38,981 bases of DNA from an uncultured Bacteroidales bacterium (GCA_903822525.1 CAIJPI010000013.1:1-38981), one strand, 5' to 3'; positions 25,653-36,100 are shown, numbered from the stretch's first letter. Notes: generated from the letters alone by a model not told the origin. Numbers and translations are program-made.

Positions 25653-28262
25653 ATGGAAGCAAAGTTCTCACAGAGAGTAAAAGATGTATTGTCTTTTAGC
25701 CGCGAAGAGGCTATCAGGCTGGGGAATGAATATATAGGCGTTGAGCACCTTCTTCTGGGTATGATCCGCGAAGGGGAAGGCCTGGCCATCCGGATTCTGG
25801 GATACCTGAATGTGGATATGGCTGAATTGCGCCGGACCATAGAAACTGCAATTATCAATCCTGCAAACCGGAATAAAGCAAATGACAATCTCCCACTGGT
25901 GAAACAAGCCGAACGTGCGTTAAAATTAACATACCTGGAAGCCAAACTTTTCAACAGCGAATTAATTGGTACAGAACATCTTATGCTTGCTATTCTGAAA
26001 GATGAAGACAACCTTGTTACCCGATCAGTTAAAAAATATAATGTGGACTACGATTTATTTAAAGAAGAGGTAAAATCATACCTGATATCCGGCGAAGATG
26101 CTTCACAGTCTTCAGAAGAACGTGAAAAATCATTCGGTGAAACGGATTCCGACCCCAAGGATGAACTTTCGGGCGGCTCACAGGATGATGATCCCGATGA
26201 AGGAGGTGGTGGGATCGAAAATCTGAAGAAGACCGCCGACAGCAAATCAAAAACCCCTGTGCTCGACAATTTTGGCCGTGACCTTACGAAAGCAGCAGAG
26301 GAAAACCGACTTGATCCCATAGTTGGGCGAGAGAAAGAACTTGAAAGGATTTCGCAAATCCTTAGCCGTCGCAAAAAGAACAACCCCATACTGATCGGCG
26401 AACCCGGAGTTGGAAAGTCAGCTATTGCCGAAGGACTTGCACTGCGTATCATTCAACGTAAAGTTTCAAGAGCCTTATTTAACAAAAGAGTTTACACCCT
26501 CGATCTGGCATCGCTTGTTGCCGGAACAAAATACCGCGGACAGTTTGAAGAACGCATGAAGGCTGTTTTGAACGAGTTGGAGAAAAACAGGGATATTATT
26601 CTGTTTATTGATGAAATCCATACCATTGTTGGAGCCGGTAATGCCAGCGGATCGCTTGATGCCAGCAATATGTTCAAACCAGCTCTGGCACGTGGCGAAA
26701 TACAATGCATTGGTGCTACCACCCTGGATGAATACCGTCAGTATATCGAAAAAGACGGCGCTCTCGAACGCAGGTTCCAGAAAATAATTGTTGATCCTAC
26801 CTCGCCCGATGAAACGGTTACCATTCTGAACCAGATAAAAGAAAAATACGAGGATCATCACCTGGTAAAATATACTCCTGAGGCCATCACTGCCTGTGTA
26901 ACGCTAACTAACCGCTACCTGACCGACAGATGTCTTCCTGATAAGGCTATTGATGCTCTTGATGAATCTGGCGCCCGCGTTCACATCTCGAATATGCATG
27001 TTCCGGTTGAGATTGTAACAACCGAAAGCCTTATAGAAGATATCAGGCAGAAGAAAATGAAAGCCATAAAAAGCCAGAAATATGAGGAAGCTGCACGCTA
27101 TCGTGATGATGAGCGAAAAGCACAGGCTCAGTTAGAGGCTTTGAAACAGAAATGGGAGGAGGATTCAAAAGTCAACCGCCAACTGGTAACTGAAGACAAT
27201 GTTGCCGAAGTGGTTGCCATGATGACTGGTGTACCTGTACAGCGGATTGCCGAAAACGAAAGTTCCCGCCTGATGAATATGGAGCTTGAACTGGGTGGTT
27301 CGGTGATTGGCCAGGAATTGGCAATCAAAAAAGTAGTGAAAGCTATTCGCCGTAACCGCGCCGGGCTTAAGGATCCGAATAAACCAATCGGGACTTTTAT
27401 TTTCCTCGGACCCACAGGAGTTGGAAAAACTCACCTTGCAAAGGTTCTTTCGAGGTATCTTTTCGACACTGAAGATGCCCTGATACGAATTGACATGAGT
27501 GAATACATGGAAAAATTCGCTGTTTCACGTCTTGTTGGTGCACCTCCGGGCTATGTTGGGTACGAAGAAGGCGGTCAACTTACTGAAAAAGTACGCCGTC
27601 GCCCCTACTCTATCGTTTTACTTGATGAAATCGAAAAGGCTCATCCTGATATTTTTCACATTCTGCTACAGGTGCTTGATGATGGTCAGCTAACAGATAG
27701 CCTTGGCCGGAGAGTTGATTTCAAGAATACGATTGTTATAATGACATCCAACATAGGATCCAGGCAGTTAAAGGACTTTGGTGCAGGCGTAGGCTTCAGT
27801 ACAAGCGCACGCCAGTCGCAGAGTTCGAGCATTGCACAGAGTGTAATAGAAAATGCTTTGAAAAAATCATTTGCACCTGAGTTTCTGAACAGGATTGATG
27901 ATGTGATCATCTTCGATTCGCTTGAACGTGAAGATATTCATAAAATCATTGATATTGAACTCTCGCATCTCTTTGACCGCATCCGTTCTATGGGTTATGA
28001 ACCCCGTATAACAGAAAGAGCGAAGGATTATATACTCGAAAAAGGCTGGGATGAACAATTTGGTGCACGTCCGCTGAAAAGAGCCATCCAGAAATATGTC
28101 GAAGATATGCTGGCTGAAGAGATAATTCTCACAAAATTAGGCCCAGGCGATATCATCAATATCGATTTCAATCCCGAAATAAAGGATATGCAGATTGTGG
28201 TCGAAAAACACGAAGTAACAGCAATTGAAGAAACGCCCCCACCTACCGGGGAGGCTGAGTAA
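25653..28262 (+). CDS. clpC: ClpC-type AAA+ unfoldase
   Basis: An 869-residue class I Clp/Hsp100 ATPase that unfolds substrates for ClpP. Two Clp_N repeats occupy residues about 1-145. An acidic, Gly- and Ser-rich linker (150-200) follows and is longer than usual. The first AAA+ module has Walker A GEPGVGKS at 249-256 and Walker B LFIDEIH. A mid-domain carries a UVR-like segment ([16 protein letters not shown]). The second AAA+ module has GPTGVGKT at 586-593 and [12 protein letters not shown], and a C-terminal D2-small domain completes the protein. The UVR-like insert favours ClpC over ClpA or ClpB. Monocistronic, with a strong promoter and terminator; clpS in this window may act with it. Confidence 0.95.
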   Translation: MEAKFSQRVKDVLSFSREEAIRLGNEYIGVEHLLLGMIREGEGLAIRILGYLNVDMAELRRTIETAIINPANRNKANDNLPLVKQAERALKLTYLEAKLFNSELIGTEHLMLAILKDEDNLVTRSVKKYNVDYDLFKEEVKSYLISGEDASQSSEEREKSFGETDSDPKDELSGGSQDDDPDEGGGGIENLKKTADSKSKTPVLDNFGRDLTKAAEENRLDPIVGREKELERISQILSRRKKNNPILIGEPGVGKSAIAEGLALRIIQRKVSRALFNKRVYTLDLASLVAGTKYRGQFEERMKAVLNELEKNRDIILFIDEIHTIVGAGNASGSLDASNMFKPALARGEIQCIGATTLDEYRQYIEKDGALERRFQKIIVDPTSPDETVTILNQIKEKYEDHHLVKYTPEAITACVTLTNRYLTDRCLPDKAIDALDESGARVHISNMHVPVEIVTTESLIEDIRQKKMKAIKSQKYEEAARYRDDERKAQAQLEALKQKWEEDSKVNRQLVTEDNVAEVVAMMTGVPVQRIAENESSRLMNMELELGGSVIGQELAIKKVVKAIRRNRAGLKDPNKPIGTFIFLGPTGVGKTHLAKVLSRYLFDTEDALIRIDMSEYMEKFAVSRLVGAPPGYVGYEEGGQLTEKVRRRPYSIVLLDEIEKAHPDIFHILLQVLDDGQLTDSLGRRVDFKNTIVIMTSNIGSRQLKDFGAGVGFSTSARQSQSSSIAQSVIENALKKSFAPEFLNRIDDVIIFDSLEREDIHKIIDIELSHLFDRIRSMGYEPRITERAKDYILEKGWDEQFGARPLKRAIQKYVEDMLAEEIILTKLGPGDIINIDFNPEIKDMQIVVEKHEVTAIEETPPPTGEAE

Positions 28263-28283
28263 TATTTACCCTACAAATTTTAC

Positions 28284-28320
28284 AAAAAGACGCTTCCGTT
28301 TGAAGCGTCTTTTTTTTATT
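28284..28320. terminator. Terminator after clpC (bidirectional)
   Basis: A 13-bp stem (28284-28296 with 28302-28314) around a CGTTT loop, followed by T residues. The A-rich left flank allows it to work on the minus strand as well, downstream of the convergent HD gene. Confidence 0.92.
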
Positions 28321-28376
28321 TCAAGAGATTACTCCTCATTAAATCAAGCAGTTAAAAATGCAAAACGTTCATCATT

Positions 28377-29027
28377 TTACTCACCATCCCATTCGAGGTA
28401 AAACTGATCAAGAAAAGCGAGCATGAAAGCATGTCGTTCTTCAGCCATTTTTCTTCCGGTTCCGGTATTCATCCGATCCTTCAGAAGCAGCAGTTTTTCA
28501 TAAAAGTGGTTTAGTGAAGGTGCATCACTGTTTTTGTATTCTTCTTTCGTGAGATTAAGATTAGGTTTGACATCAGGATTATAGATGGCCCTTCCTTTGT
28601 GCCCGCCATAGTTAAACGTACGCGCAATCCCGATAGCACCAAGTGCATCAAGCCTGTCGGCATCCTGTATTACATCCAGCTCGGGAGATGTAAATTTTTG
28701 AGGAAGCTTACCTCCTTTAAATGAAATATTGGAAATAATATTTTCAACATGCTTAATTACTGAATCATCAACCTGTAGAGTTTGTAAAAACTCACGAGCC
28801 ATGCGCGGGCCGATTTCTTCATCGCCACCGTGAAATTTCGAATCAGCAATGTCGTGTAATAATGCACCCAATTCCACTATAAAATTATCGACATTTTCAA
28901 AACCGGCAATATGCTTTGCTGTTTTCCAGACTCTGTATATGTGCCACCAGTCGTGGCCTCCTTCAGCATCTGACAAGCTGTTTTTCACAAAATCAATAGT
29001 ACACTTTATAATATCCTGTTTTTCCAC
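28377..29027 (-). CDS. HD-domain phosphohydrolase (YedJ-like)
   Basis: A 216-residue HD-superfamily metal-dependent phosphohydrolase. Metal-binding motifs can be read: GGHDWWHIYRV near residue 18, LLHDIADSKFHGGD near 52, and IQDADRLDALGAIG near 115. These match the YedJ/YpgQ group, for which nucleotide or pyrophosphate hydrolysis has been proposed; the substrate here is unknown. The start codon is GTG; no nearer ATG fits the family N-terminus. It is convergent with clpC and downstream of the acyl-CoA dehydrogenase gene, from which a terminator separates it. Confidence 0.82.
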   Translation of the reverse strand: MEKQDIIKCTIDFVKNSLSDAEGGHDWWHIYRVWKTAKHIAGFENVDNFIVELGALLHDIADSKFHGGDEEIGPRMAREFLQTLQVDDSVIKHVENIISNISFKGGKLPQKFTSPELDVIQDADRLDALGAIGIARTFNYGGHKGRAIYNPDVKPNLNLTKEEYKNSDAPSLNHFYEKLLLLKDRMNTGTGRKMAEERHAFMLAFLDQFYLEWDGE

Positions 29028-29090
29028 TTTATACTGTTTTATATCCGTGAAAGTAGAATATATTTTGAATATACAAATGGTGTCAACTAA

Positions 29091-29124
29091 AAAAAAATAA
29101 GCGTCCCGAACCGGAACGCTTATT
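29091..29124 (-). terminator. Terminator after the 29146 acyl-CoA dehydrogenase
   Basis: A 9-bp stem, 29096-29104 with 29116-29124, encloses a partly pairable loop. On the minus strand it runs into eight T residues. Confidence 0.85.
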
Positions 29125-29145
29125 TATAGTGGCATGTACTCCTGA

Positions 29146-30924
29146 TCAGAATTTATAGGCATTATTTTCAATAAGCCTGTCGGCGATATGCCTGCGGGCT
29201 TCTTTAACATTAACACCTGCAACATTTGTCAATTTCCCGATTGCAGCATTCAGTTTTAGCGATTCCTCAGCGTTTGCGAACGAGTTAACGGCATCGCGTG
29301 CTGATTTGCGTACAAGGTCGGCAGTATCGTAAATAAAAACATCGAGCATATCGCGGAAGATAGCTGCATCTCCGGTCATACCCTGGATTTTTTCAACACG
29401 TAGTGACAGCGATTCGGCAATATAGGTTACCATGATCATTTCGGAAATATTGTTCATCACTTCCTGCTCCTTAACCAGTTTATTGTCAAAGAACCGGGTC
29501 ACTCCGTGAATTGTGATCAGGCTTACTTTTTTGAAATTTGCAAGGTAGCGGCGTTTCTCATCATAGTAGCTTTCATTTTCAACTTTGCAGCTAGAGACAT
29601 TTTCGAGGTCATTATAAAGCTTTTCAGCCGGGCCAAACAAGTCAAAGTCTCCTTTCTGCGCGCGTTTAATAGCTGTATCGGCAATGAGTAGCCGGTTAAT
29701 TTCGTTGGTCCCTTCAAAAATGCGGTTAATACGCGAATCGCGGTAGCCACGCTCAACGGCCATCTCGGCCGAGTATCCCATTCCTCCATGAATCTGAACG
29801 GCTTCATCGATTACATAATCAAGAGCTTCGGAGCCATAAACCTTTAAAATTGCAGCTTCAACAGCATAATGGCTGATACCTTCGATGGTAGCACGGCCAT
29901 AATCCATACCTGATTCTTTATTTATGGCAATCAGATCGTCAATATCTTTACTAACGCGATAGGTTGCTGATTCAGCAGCAAAGGTTTTAATAGCCTGTTG
30001 AGCAATTTTATGTTTGATGGCACCAAAAGTGGATATCTGAACGTTGAATTGCTTGCGTTCGTTGGCATACTTTACCGAATCGTTAATTGCCTTTTTAGCG
30101 GCTCCTAATACATTTGCACCCAGTTTTATACGTCCCATGTGCAGAATACTGAGAGCAATCCTGAAACCTTCTCCTTGCTTTCCTATCATATTTTCGACAG
30201 GAACTTTAACATCATTATAAAATATCTGGGCAGTAGACGAACCTTTTATACCCATCTTTTTCTCGTCAGGGGCAATAACGACACCTGGCATACTGCGCTC
30301 AACAATAAAAGCACTGAGGATACGATCGGTGCCCACTTTGGCAAATACGGTCTGAATATCAGCAAAATTGGCATTGGTGATCCACATCTTTTGTCCGTTC
30401 AGAATGTAATGTGAACCATCTTCGGATAGCCGGGCATTTGTTTTCCCTGCATTGGCATCACTGCCTGCGCCAGGTTCAGTAAGGCAATATGAGCCAATAA
30501 GCTCACCTGTTGCAAGTTGAGTAACATATTTCTGACGTTGGGCTTCACTACCGTAATAAGCTATAGGCAATGTGCCTATACCGCAATGTGCCATAAATGC
30601 TACCGAGAAAGAATACCCTGCGCCAATCGTTTCGGCGGCCAGCATCTGGGTAACAAAGGATTGGCCGAAACCACCAACATCCTCAGGTAACGCGATTCCC
30701 ATCAATCCAAGCTCTCCTGATTTTTCAAGTGTAGTTCTCATCAGTTTAATATCCGGACTATCGATTTTATCCATATTCGGATAAACCTCAGTCTCAAGAA
30801 AATCCTGGCAGGTTTGCGCAATCATCAATTGTTCGTCATCGAATTCTTCAGGTATAAAAACATCTTTGGCTTCGACAGTATCCACAAGGAACTCACCGCT
30901 TTTTAATACTTTTCTGTTTTCCAT
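29146..30924 (-). CDS. Acyl-CoA dehydrogenase
   Basis: A flavoprotein that introduces the alpha,beta double bond into acyl-CoA and passes electrons to ETF. Family motifs are clear: YCLTEPGAGSDA and MWITNANFADI in the middle domain, GMGYSAEMAVERGYRDSR and the FEGTNEINR segment holding the catalytic Glu. At 592 residues from the ATG at 30924 it is longer than short-chain enzymes; the extra C-terminal helical domain is typical of long-chain, VLCAD-like types. A TTG at 30933 is an unlikely start. It is separated from the etf genes by about 340 bp and a weak terminator, so it probably has its own promoter. Chain-length specificity cannot be read. Confidence 0.9.
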   Translation of the reverse strand: MENRKVLKSGEFLVDTVEAKDVFIPEEFDDEQLMIAQTCQDFLETEVYPNMDKIDSPDIKLMRTTLEKSGELGLMGIALPEDVGGFGQSFVTQMLAAETIGAGYSFSVAFMAHCGIGTLPIAYYGSEAQRQKYVTQLATGELIGSYCLTEPGAGSDANAGKTNARLSEDGSHYILNGQKMWITNANFADIQTVFAKVGTDRILSAFIVERSMPGVVIAPDEKKMGIKGSSTAQIFYNDVKVPVENMIGKQGEGFRIALSILHMGRIKLGANVLGAAKKAINDSVKYANERKQFNVQISTFGAIKHKIAQQAIKTFAAESATYRVSKDIDDLIAINKESGMDYGRATIEGISHYAVEAAILKVYGSEALDYVIDEAVQIHGGMGYSAEMAVERGYRDSRINRIFEGTNEINRLLIADTAIKRAQKGDFDLFGPAEKLYNDLENVSSCKVENESYYDEKRRYLANFKKVSLITIHGVTRFFDNKLVKEQEVMNNISEMIMVTYIAESLSLRVEKIQGMTGDAAIFRDMLDVFIYDTADLVRKSARDAVNSFANAEESLKLNAAIGKLTNVAGVNVKEARRHIADRLIENNAYKF

Positions 30925-31268
30925 TTTCTGCAAATCGTTGTTAATATATGGCTTATTATGTTTGTCTCAAAAACAGGAAAAATCTTTCAACCTTACAAAT
31001 TATTTCATCCGATTTAAAGCATCCCATTGAAAAGCCTTTTTCAGGATACCTGTCTGATTGCGGGTGTTGTAAGGATTCAGAAATCCGGGCGAAAAGTACA
31101 AAATAACATAACCTGGATTTGCATATGTTAATAAATATTTAATAGCAAGATATGAAAGGAAATAGCATAAAAAAAAAGAACGCCCTGAAAAGAGCGCTCT
31201 ATATGGTTAACTGTTGTCAATCAAAATTTTACGTATTCACTACCTGTTTATTCGGACAGGCAAAGTAT
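30925..31268. other. Intergenic region between two acyl-CoA dehydrogenases
   Basis: 344 bp. It contains a minus-strand terminator-like hairpin at 31171-31200. I found no clear TAnnTTTG element for the downstream gene and no RNA gene or repeat. Confidence 0.5.
31171..31200 (-). terminator. Imperfect terminator of the etfB-etfA-acd unit
   Basis: Positions 31177-31186 pair with 31191-31200 at 8 of 10 positions around a GAAA loop. On the minus strand the stem is followed by a T-rich tract, so partial readthrough into the next acyl-CoA dehydrogenase gene is possible. Confidence 0.6.
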
Positions 31269-32972
31269 CTACATTTTAAAGTCATTAATATCTTTTGGAT
31301 GACAGTTATTGATAAAACTTACAGCGGAAATATTTTCAGCCCGGCCTTTACGGATAAAAATATCAGCTGATTTAGCATAGACTTCACTTCTGTTGGCATC
31401 ATAAAGCAGCAGATATCCAATCAAAACATTAGCGGCCATTTCAACCAGACGACGTGCATGAAAATCAAAATATTCATTATCGTTGAATTCATTCACTTTC
31501 TCAACCGTTTTCCCATATTGTTCGGTCATTTTTTCGAGTGTGCCCCTGAGGTATTCCAATTCGGGTTTCACAGCTAACTGTCCGCGTTCGCGCATGTTTG
31601 AAAGGTAAGCTCCGTTACCAACGCTGCGCAGCGCTGCAACCACCTGAAGCTGTGAGGTTCCTTCGTAAATAGTTGTTATGCGGGCATCGCGATAAATACG
31701 TTCGATCGGAAAATCTTTCATATAGCCTGTACCGCCAAAAATCTGAATGGCATCATAAGCAATCTGGTTGCATCCTTCGCTCGAATATAACTTTACCAGC
31801 GGGGTAAACATATCTGCAAGTTTCTGATACATTTTAGCCTCCTGACGTTCTTCCGTTTCCAGTTTACGATCGTGTGAAGTAAAATTATAGGCTTTGTAAA
31901 TATCAACGTATCTGGCAGTTTCATAAAGTAAAGTACGCATGGCATCAATCTTTACTTTCATATTGGTAAGCATCTCATATACAGCAGAGTATTTTATGAT
32001 AGATTTACCAAATTGCTCACGTTCATTAGCATATTTAAAGGCTTCACGGTATGCTGCTTCAGCAATACCAACTGATTGAGATCCAACACCAAGCCGTGCT
32101 GAATTCATAAGCGACATAACATATTTGATCAGGCCAAGTTTGGTATCGCCGATCAGTTTTGCCGGAGCATTATGAAAAACGAGTTCGCAGGTAGGCGATC
32201 CTTTAATACCAAGTTTATTTTCGATACGGCGAACGGTAACGGCTTTTTCATTCCTGTCGTAAACAAATAACGAAAGGCCGCGGGCATCAGAAGTTCCTTC
32301 TTCCGAACGAGCCAGCACGAGTGAAATATCAGCATCGCCATTCGTTATAAAGCGTTTTACTCCATCCAGAAGCCACCTGTGCTTATGAATATCGTATGTA
32401 GCTTTAAGCTGAACTGCCTGTAAGTCAGAACCTGCATCAGGTTCAGTAAGATCCATGGCTGCAGTAGCTCCTTTATAAAAGCGTGGCAGGAACTCATTTT
32501 TTATTTCTTCGGAACCGAACTCATGTATAGTTTCGGCACAATCCTGTAATCCCCAGATATTTGCAAATCCTGCATCAGCACGCGATACAATTTCGCCTGA
32601 CATTACATAAGGAACTGTTGGGATGTTGAGCCCGTCGTATTCACGCGGAAGTGTAAAGCCAACAAGTCCGGCTTTCACCAGGGCGTCGTAATTCTGCTGC
32701 GTTCCCCTGGCATATTTTACTTCGTTATCGATCAGCTCCGGTCCTTCTTTGTCAACGGATTCAGCATTAGGGCCAATGATTTCAGCGCTGATCTCACCAA
32801 TGATTTCCATTACTTTATCGTAATTATCAATGGCATCTTCAAAATCGAGAGGCGCAAAATCGTATTTCTCTTTCTGGCTATAGCCTGACTCCTTCAGTTT
32901 CACTATTTTCTCCATCAGGGGATGGTTGAGATGAAACTTCAGATGGGGATTGTCGTTATAGAAATTTTCCAT
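31269..32972 (-). CDS. Acyl-CoA dehydrogenase, ETF-linked
   Basis: A second acyl-CoA dehydrogenase (567 residues) that shares the family fold with the 29146 protein but differs clearly in sequence. Motifs: MDLTEPDAGSDLQAVQLKA, RFITNGDADISLVLA, and IFGGTGYMKDFPIERIYRD followed by IYEGTSQLQ with the catalytic Glu. The C-terminal extension again suggests longer acyl chains. It starts 14 bp after etfA on the same strand, so it is almost certainly cotranscribed with etfBA and uses that flavoprotein as its acceptor. Confidence 0.92.
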   Translation of the reverse strand: MENFYNDNPHLKFHLNHPLMEKIVKLKESGYSQKEKYDFAPLDFEDAIDNYDKVMEIIGEISAEIIGPNAESVDKEGPELIDNEVKYARGTQQNYDALVKAGLVGFTLPREYDGLNIPTVPYVMSGEIVSRADAGFANIWGLQDCAETIHEFGSEEIKNEFLPRFYKGATAAMDLTEPDAGSDLQAVQLKATYDIHKHRWLLDGVKRFITNGDADISLVLARSEEGTSDARGLSLFVYDRNEKAVTVRRIENKLGIKGSPTCELVFHNAPAKLIGDTKLGLIKYVMSLMNSARLGVGSQSVGIAEAAYREAFKYANEREQFGKSIIKYSAVYEMLTNMKVKIDAMRTLLYETARYVDIYKAYNFTSHDRKLETEERQEAKMYQKLADMFTPLVKLYSSEGCNQIAYDAIQIFGGTGYMKDFPIERIYRDARITTIYEGTSQLQVVAALRSVGNGAYLSNMRERGQLAVKPELEYLRGTLEKMTEQYGKTVEKVNEFNDNEYFDFHARRLVEMAANVLIGYLLLYDANRSEVYAKSADIFIRKGRAENISAVSFINNCHPKDINDFKM

Positions 32973-32986
32973 TATGGTCAGTTGAT

Positions 32987-34009
32987 TTACTTCGAGTTTT
33001 TCTTGTAATATTTGATCATTTTCGGTATCACGTCAGCAACATTTCCGATGATTGTATAGTCGGCAATATTATTAATAGGAGCACTAATATCGGTATTGAT
33101 AGAAATGATCTGAGCCGACTGATCCATCCCTGCCCTGTGCTGAACAGCACCTGATATTCCGCAGGCGATGTAAAGTTTAGGTCTTACAGTAACTCCCGTC
33201 TGGCCTACCTGGCGTTCATGTTCAACAAACCCGGCATCAACAGCTGCACGCGAAGCGCCAACCTGTGCGCCCAGTATATCGGCAAGTTGAAACAGCAGGT
33301 TGAAATTTTCCTTCGATCCAACACCATATCCTCCCGAGATAATAACCTGTGAATTCTTGATATCGATCTTGCTCTTTTCCATGTGACGCTCAATGATGGT
33401 AACTGCAAAGTCATCATCCTTAAGAATATTCTTGGCATCGATCTTTTTAAGTTTACCTTTAAACTTGTTTGAGAACACCTCCTTTTTCATCACACCTTCC
33501 CTTACTGTAGCCATCTGAGGACGAGTTTCAGGATTGATGATGGTTGCGATAATATTTCCGCCAAAGGCCGGCCTGATCTGGTACAGAAGATTTTTATATT
33601 CTGTCTGTGTTTTGTTTTCGAAATGGTCGCCGATTTCGAGACTGGTACAATCAGCGGTAAGGCCGCAACGGAGTGCTGAAGCAACGCGTGGGGCAATATC
33701 ACGGCCAATGCTGGTGGCTCCGAAAAGGGCTATTTCCGGTTTTTCTTTTCCAAACAGATCAAGGATAATCGAAGCATGAGGAAGCGTGGTATAAGGGAAT
33801 AGTCTTTCTTCATCGGCATAATGTATCACATCGACCCCAAACGGGTATAGTTGTGATTCAAGGTTTGAAACTTTATAACCGATTACAACAGCTTCCAGTT
33901 TAACATTCAGGTCAATAGCCAGTTTCTTGCCTTTCGATAAGAGTTCAAGGCTGACATCGGCTATCAATCCGTCCTCGGTAACTTCGCAATAAACAAATAT
34001 GTTGTTCAC
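32987..34009 (-). CDS. etfA: Electron transfer flavoprotein alpha subunit
   Basis: The 340-residue FAD-binding subunit of ETF, which accepts electrons from acyl-CoA dehydrogenases. The C-terminal FAD domain is well conserved: VIISGGYGVGS, then GASRAAVDAGFVEHERQVGQ, GVTVRPKLYIACGISG and AVQHRAGM. The N-terminal half is the ETF alpha/beta fold. The start codon is GTG. It lies between etfB (42 bp upstream) and an acyl-CoA dehydrogenase (14 bp downstream). No extra ferredoxin domain is present. Confidence 0.94.
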   Translation of the reverse strand: MNNIFVYCEVTEDGLIADVSLELLSKGKKLAIDLNVKLEAVVIGYKVSNLESQLYPFGVDVIHYADEERLFPYTTLPHASIILDLFGKEKPEIALFGATSIGRDIAPRVASALRCGLTADCTSLEIGDHFENKTQTEYKNLLYQIRPAFGGNIIATIINPETRPQMATVREGVMKKEVFSNKFKGKLKKIDAKNILKDDDFAVTIIERHMEKSKIDIKNSQVIISGGYGVGSKENFNLLFQLADILGAQVGASRAAVDAGFVEHERQVGQTGVTVRPKLYIACGISGAVQHRAGMDQSAQIISINTDISAPINNIADYTIIGNVADVIPKMIKYYKKNSK

Positions 34010-34051
34010 GTGCTTTAGGTATTAGTCAGTAATATTAAATTTCTTGTTTAT

Positions 34052-34924
34052 TTAGCCAATTATATGGCTGCTGATCAGATCCTGCATCAGAGTATCAATT
34101 TCCTTGTCGGTACTCCCCATTACTTTAGAATCTTTGTGCTGAAAAACAACATTTTCGATCTTTTTCACCTTGGTTGGCGAACCCGAAAGGCCCAGCATTT
34201 CAGTTTCAGCGTTTAAATCGTCGGCAGTCCACTCATCAATAAGCAGGTATGGCCTGTCGCTGTATAATTCGGTATAATCCTTTGTTTCGTTCTGAAGTTC
34301 GGTAACTGTGCGGGCATGCTTGTATTTCATAAGCAGTTTGGCAACACGCTGACGACAGACAGGAGCTGATCCATGAACAGTAATAGCTGCAGGCAAAGTA
34401 GAATTTACTACTTCCACTCCCCTTTCGAGACGGCGTTTAACGATAATTTTTTTTGCATCAACCGAAAGAATTTCTTCAGCATATGTTATCTGAGGAATAC
34501 CAAGCTTTTCAGCAGTCTGTGGGCCTACCTGCGCAGTATCTCCATCTATGGCCTGCCTTCCGGATATAACCAGGTGATATGGTGCTAATTTTTTAACAGC
34601 CAGTGATAAAGCATACGATGTTGCCAGCGTATCGGAGCCCGCAAATTTTCGGTCGGTAATAAGATAACCTCTGTCGGCACCACGGTACATTGCTTCACGA
34701 ATGATCTCAGCTGCACGGAAAGGACCCATGGTTAAAAGAATAACTTCAGCTTCAGGGATTTTATCCTTAATACTCAAAGCCTGCTCCAGGGCGTGTAAAT
34801 CTTCGGGGTTAAAAATAGCAGGCAGGGCTGCCCTGTTAACGGTGCCATCAGCTTTCATGGCATCTTTTCCAACATTCCGGGTATCCGGAACCTGCTTGGC
34901 TAACACAATTATTCTAAAACGCAT
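34052..34924 (-). CDS. etfB: Electron transfer flavoprotein beta subunit
   Basis: The 290-residue partner of EtfA. The N-terminus IIVLAKQVPDT and the central AIDGDTAQVGPQTAEKLGI stretch are typical, as is the later LERGVEVVNSTLPA segment. It is the first gene of the etfB-etfA-acd unit and has a TAnnTTTG element about 45 nt upstream. ETF types that bifurcate electrons cannot be told from simple ones by eye. The neighbouring membrane Fe-S genes favour transfer to the quinone pool. Confidence 0.94.
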   Translation of the reverse strand: MRFRIIVLAKQVPDTRNVGKDAMKADGTVNRAALPAIFNPEDLHALEQALSIKDKIPEAEVILLTMGPFRAAEIIREAMYRGADRGYLITDRKFAGSDTLATSYALSLAVKKLAPYHLVISGRQAIDGDTAQVGPQTAEKLGIPQITYAEEILSVDAKKIIVKRRLERGVEVVNSTLPAAITVHGSAPVCRQRVAKLLMKYKHARTVTELQNETKDYTELYSDRPYLLIDEWTADDLNAETEMLGLSGSPTKVKKIENVVFQHKDSKVMGSTDKEIDTLMQDLISSHIIG

Positions 34925-34968
34925 AAATCGTAAATCAGGTTGTGACTTTAAAAATCAGTTTTCTAAGC

Positions 34969-35004
34969 CAAATGTATTATGTGAAGGGAAATTGCTGTTG
35001 CAAA
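34969..35004 (-). promoter_or_regulatory. Probable etfB operon promoter
   Basis: On the minus strand TACATTTG (34976-34969) matches TAnnTTTG exactly. A TTTG lies upstream at 35004-35001 with 24 nt between, slightly longer than in the clpC promoter. Confidence 0.5.
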
Positions 35005-35139
35005 ATTACACTTTTAAGATAAACTCCAAAATAAAAAAGCTGTAATGAAGCATGAATCAATGATTTAAATATGCAATAAAATGCATATCTACCTATATAT
35101 GAATATGTTATCCTGTTCATATTTTGATTGAACAATAAC

Positions 35140-35170
35140 CACAAATCGCCTGCTTGCAGGTGATTTCGTG
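35140..35170. other. Long intergenic hairpin with CTTG loop
   Basis: About 13 base pairs with one G-T pair and one bulged base (35140-35152 with 35157-35170), capped by CTTG. No clear T run follows on either strand, so it is not an ordinary terminator; it could be a processing or stability element between the CCG protein gene and etfB. Confidence 0.5.
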
Positions 35171-35308
35171 ATTCTAACAAAGACCTTAAAATGATATAGC
35201 AGGCATGAGGAATTTAAAGAAAATAACTGAAAATCTTGACCTGATTTTGTACTAAAACTAATAAACAGCCTGCAATACCTTACATTTAATAATCAATTAA
35301 ACTACTGA

Positions 35309-36100
35309 TTACAAATCAAGTGCCTGAACTATGAGTTCTGCAATATCTAAATTTTTAACATCCTCACTGTTTTTGTATTTCAGCCCGTCGGTGAGCATGG
35401 TCATACAAAACGGACAGGCCGTAGCTACTATTTTTGCTTCGCTACGTAATACTTCTTCTGTTCTTTCAATAAAGACCTCCTTTTTACCCGGTTCCGCCTC
35501 CTTAAACATCTGGGCACCACCTGCTCCACAACAAAATGAAAAACTTTTATTCCTTTCCAGTTCTACAAAATCGCTTGTGAGTTTCTTAAGAATACTGCGT
35601 GGTTCAGCATAAATATCATTTCCACGCCCCAGGTAGCACGGATCATGATAGGTGATTCGGGCATTACCAAGCATGCTTGAATCAATTTTAATGCTACCGT
35701 TTTCGATATATTTATCCAGGAACTGAATGTAATTAATAACTTCATAGTTCCCTCCGAGATCGGTATATTCGTTCTTGAATATATTGAAACAGTGGGGACA
35801 AATGGTTATTATTTTTTTTACTTCATAGCCATTGAGGATGGCAATATTCTGCAGAGCCTGCATCTGGTATAGCATTTCGTTTCCGGCCCTACGTGCTGGA
35901 TCGCCGGTACACGATTCCTCTTTACCCAGAACGGCATAGCTTATATTGAGATGGGTCAGAATTTTGGCAAATGCACGGGTAACTTTTTTATACCTGTCGT
36001 CGAAAGCGCCGGCACAACCTACCCAAAAAAGGTATTCTGGTTTTTCGCCTTTAGCAAACAAATCGGCCATAACAGGGATTTCTATTTTCTTCGTTTCCAT
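35309..36100 (-). CDS. HdrB-like CCG-domain Fe-S oxidoreductase
   Basis: 263 residues with two cysteine-rich CCG (DUF224/HdrB-like) domains that bind non-cubane or linker Fe-S clusters. First set: C29, C64 in EESCTGDPARR, C101 and C104 in CPHC. Second set: C155 in HDPCYLGRG, C190-C191 in FCCGAGG, C229 and C232 in CPFC. Such a protein corresponds to the catalytic end of EtfD-like ETF:menaquinone oxidoreductases. Its natural partner is the cytochrome-b/4Fe-4S protein at 37638-38957; an amylase gene now lies between them. It is soluble and should dock on that membrane subunit. Confidence 0.85.
   Translation of the reverse strand: METKKIEIPVMADLFAKGEKPEYLFWVGCAGAFDDRYKKVTRAFAKILTHLNISYAVLGKEESCTGDPARRAGNEMLYQMQALQNIAILNGYEVKKIITICPHCFNIFKNEYTDLGGNYEVINYIQFLDKYIENGSIKIDSSMLGNARITYHDPCYLGRGNDIYAEPRSILKKLTSDFVELERNKSFSFCCGAGGAQMFKEAEPGKKEVFIERTEEVLRSEAKIVATACPFCMTMLTDGLKYKNSEDVKNLDIAELIVQALDL

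Larger units (their letters stand above)
34925..35308. other. Intergenic region upstream of etfB
   Basis: 384 bp between two minus-strand genes. It holds the likely etfB promoter (34969-35004) and a long hairpin at 35140-35170. The rest is AT-rich, with no gene I can support. Confidence 0.55.

Noticed and set aside
31269-36100. Electron-bifurcating ETF/HdrABC system
   Set aside because: No HdrA-like flavoprotein, ferredoxin-fused ETF or hydrogenase subunit is present. The cytochrome-b plus HdrC-like membrane protein points to quinone-linked electron transfer instead.
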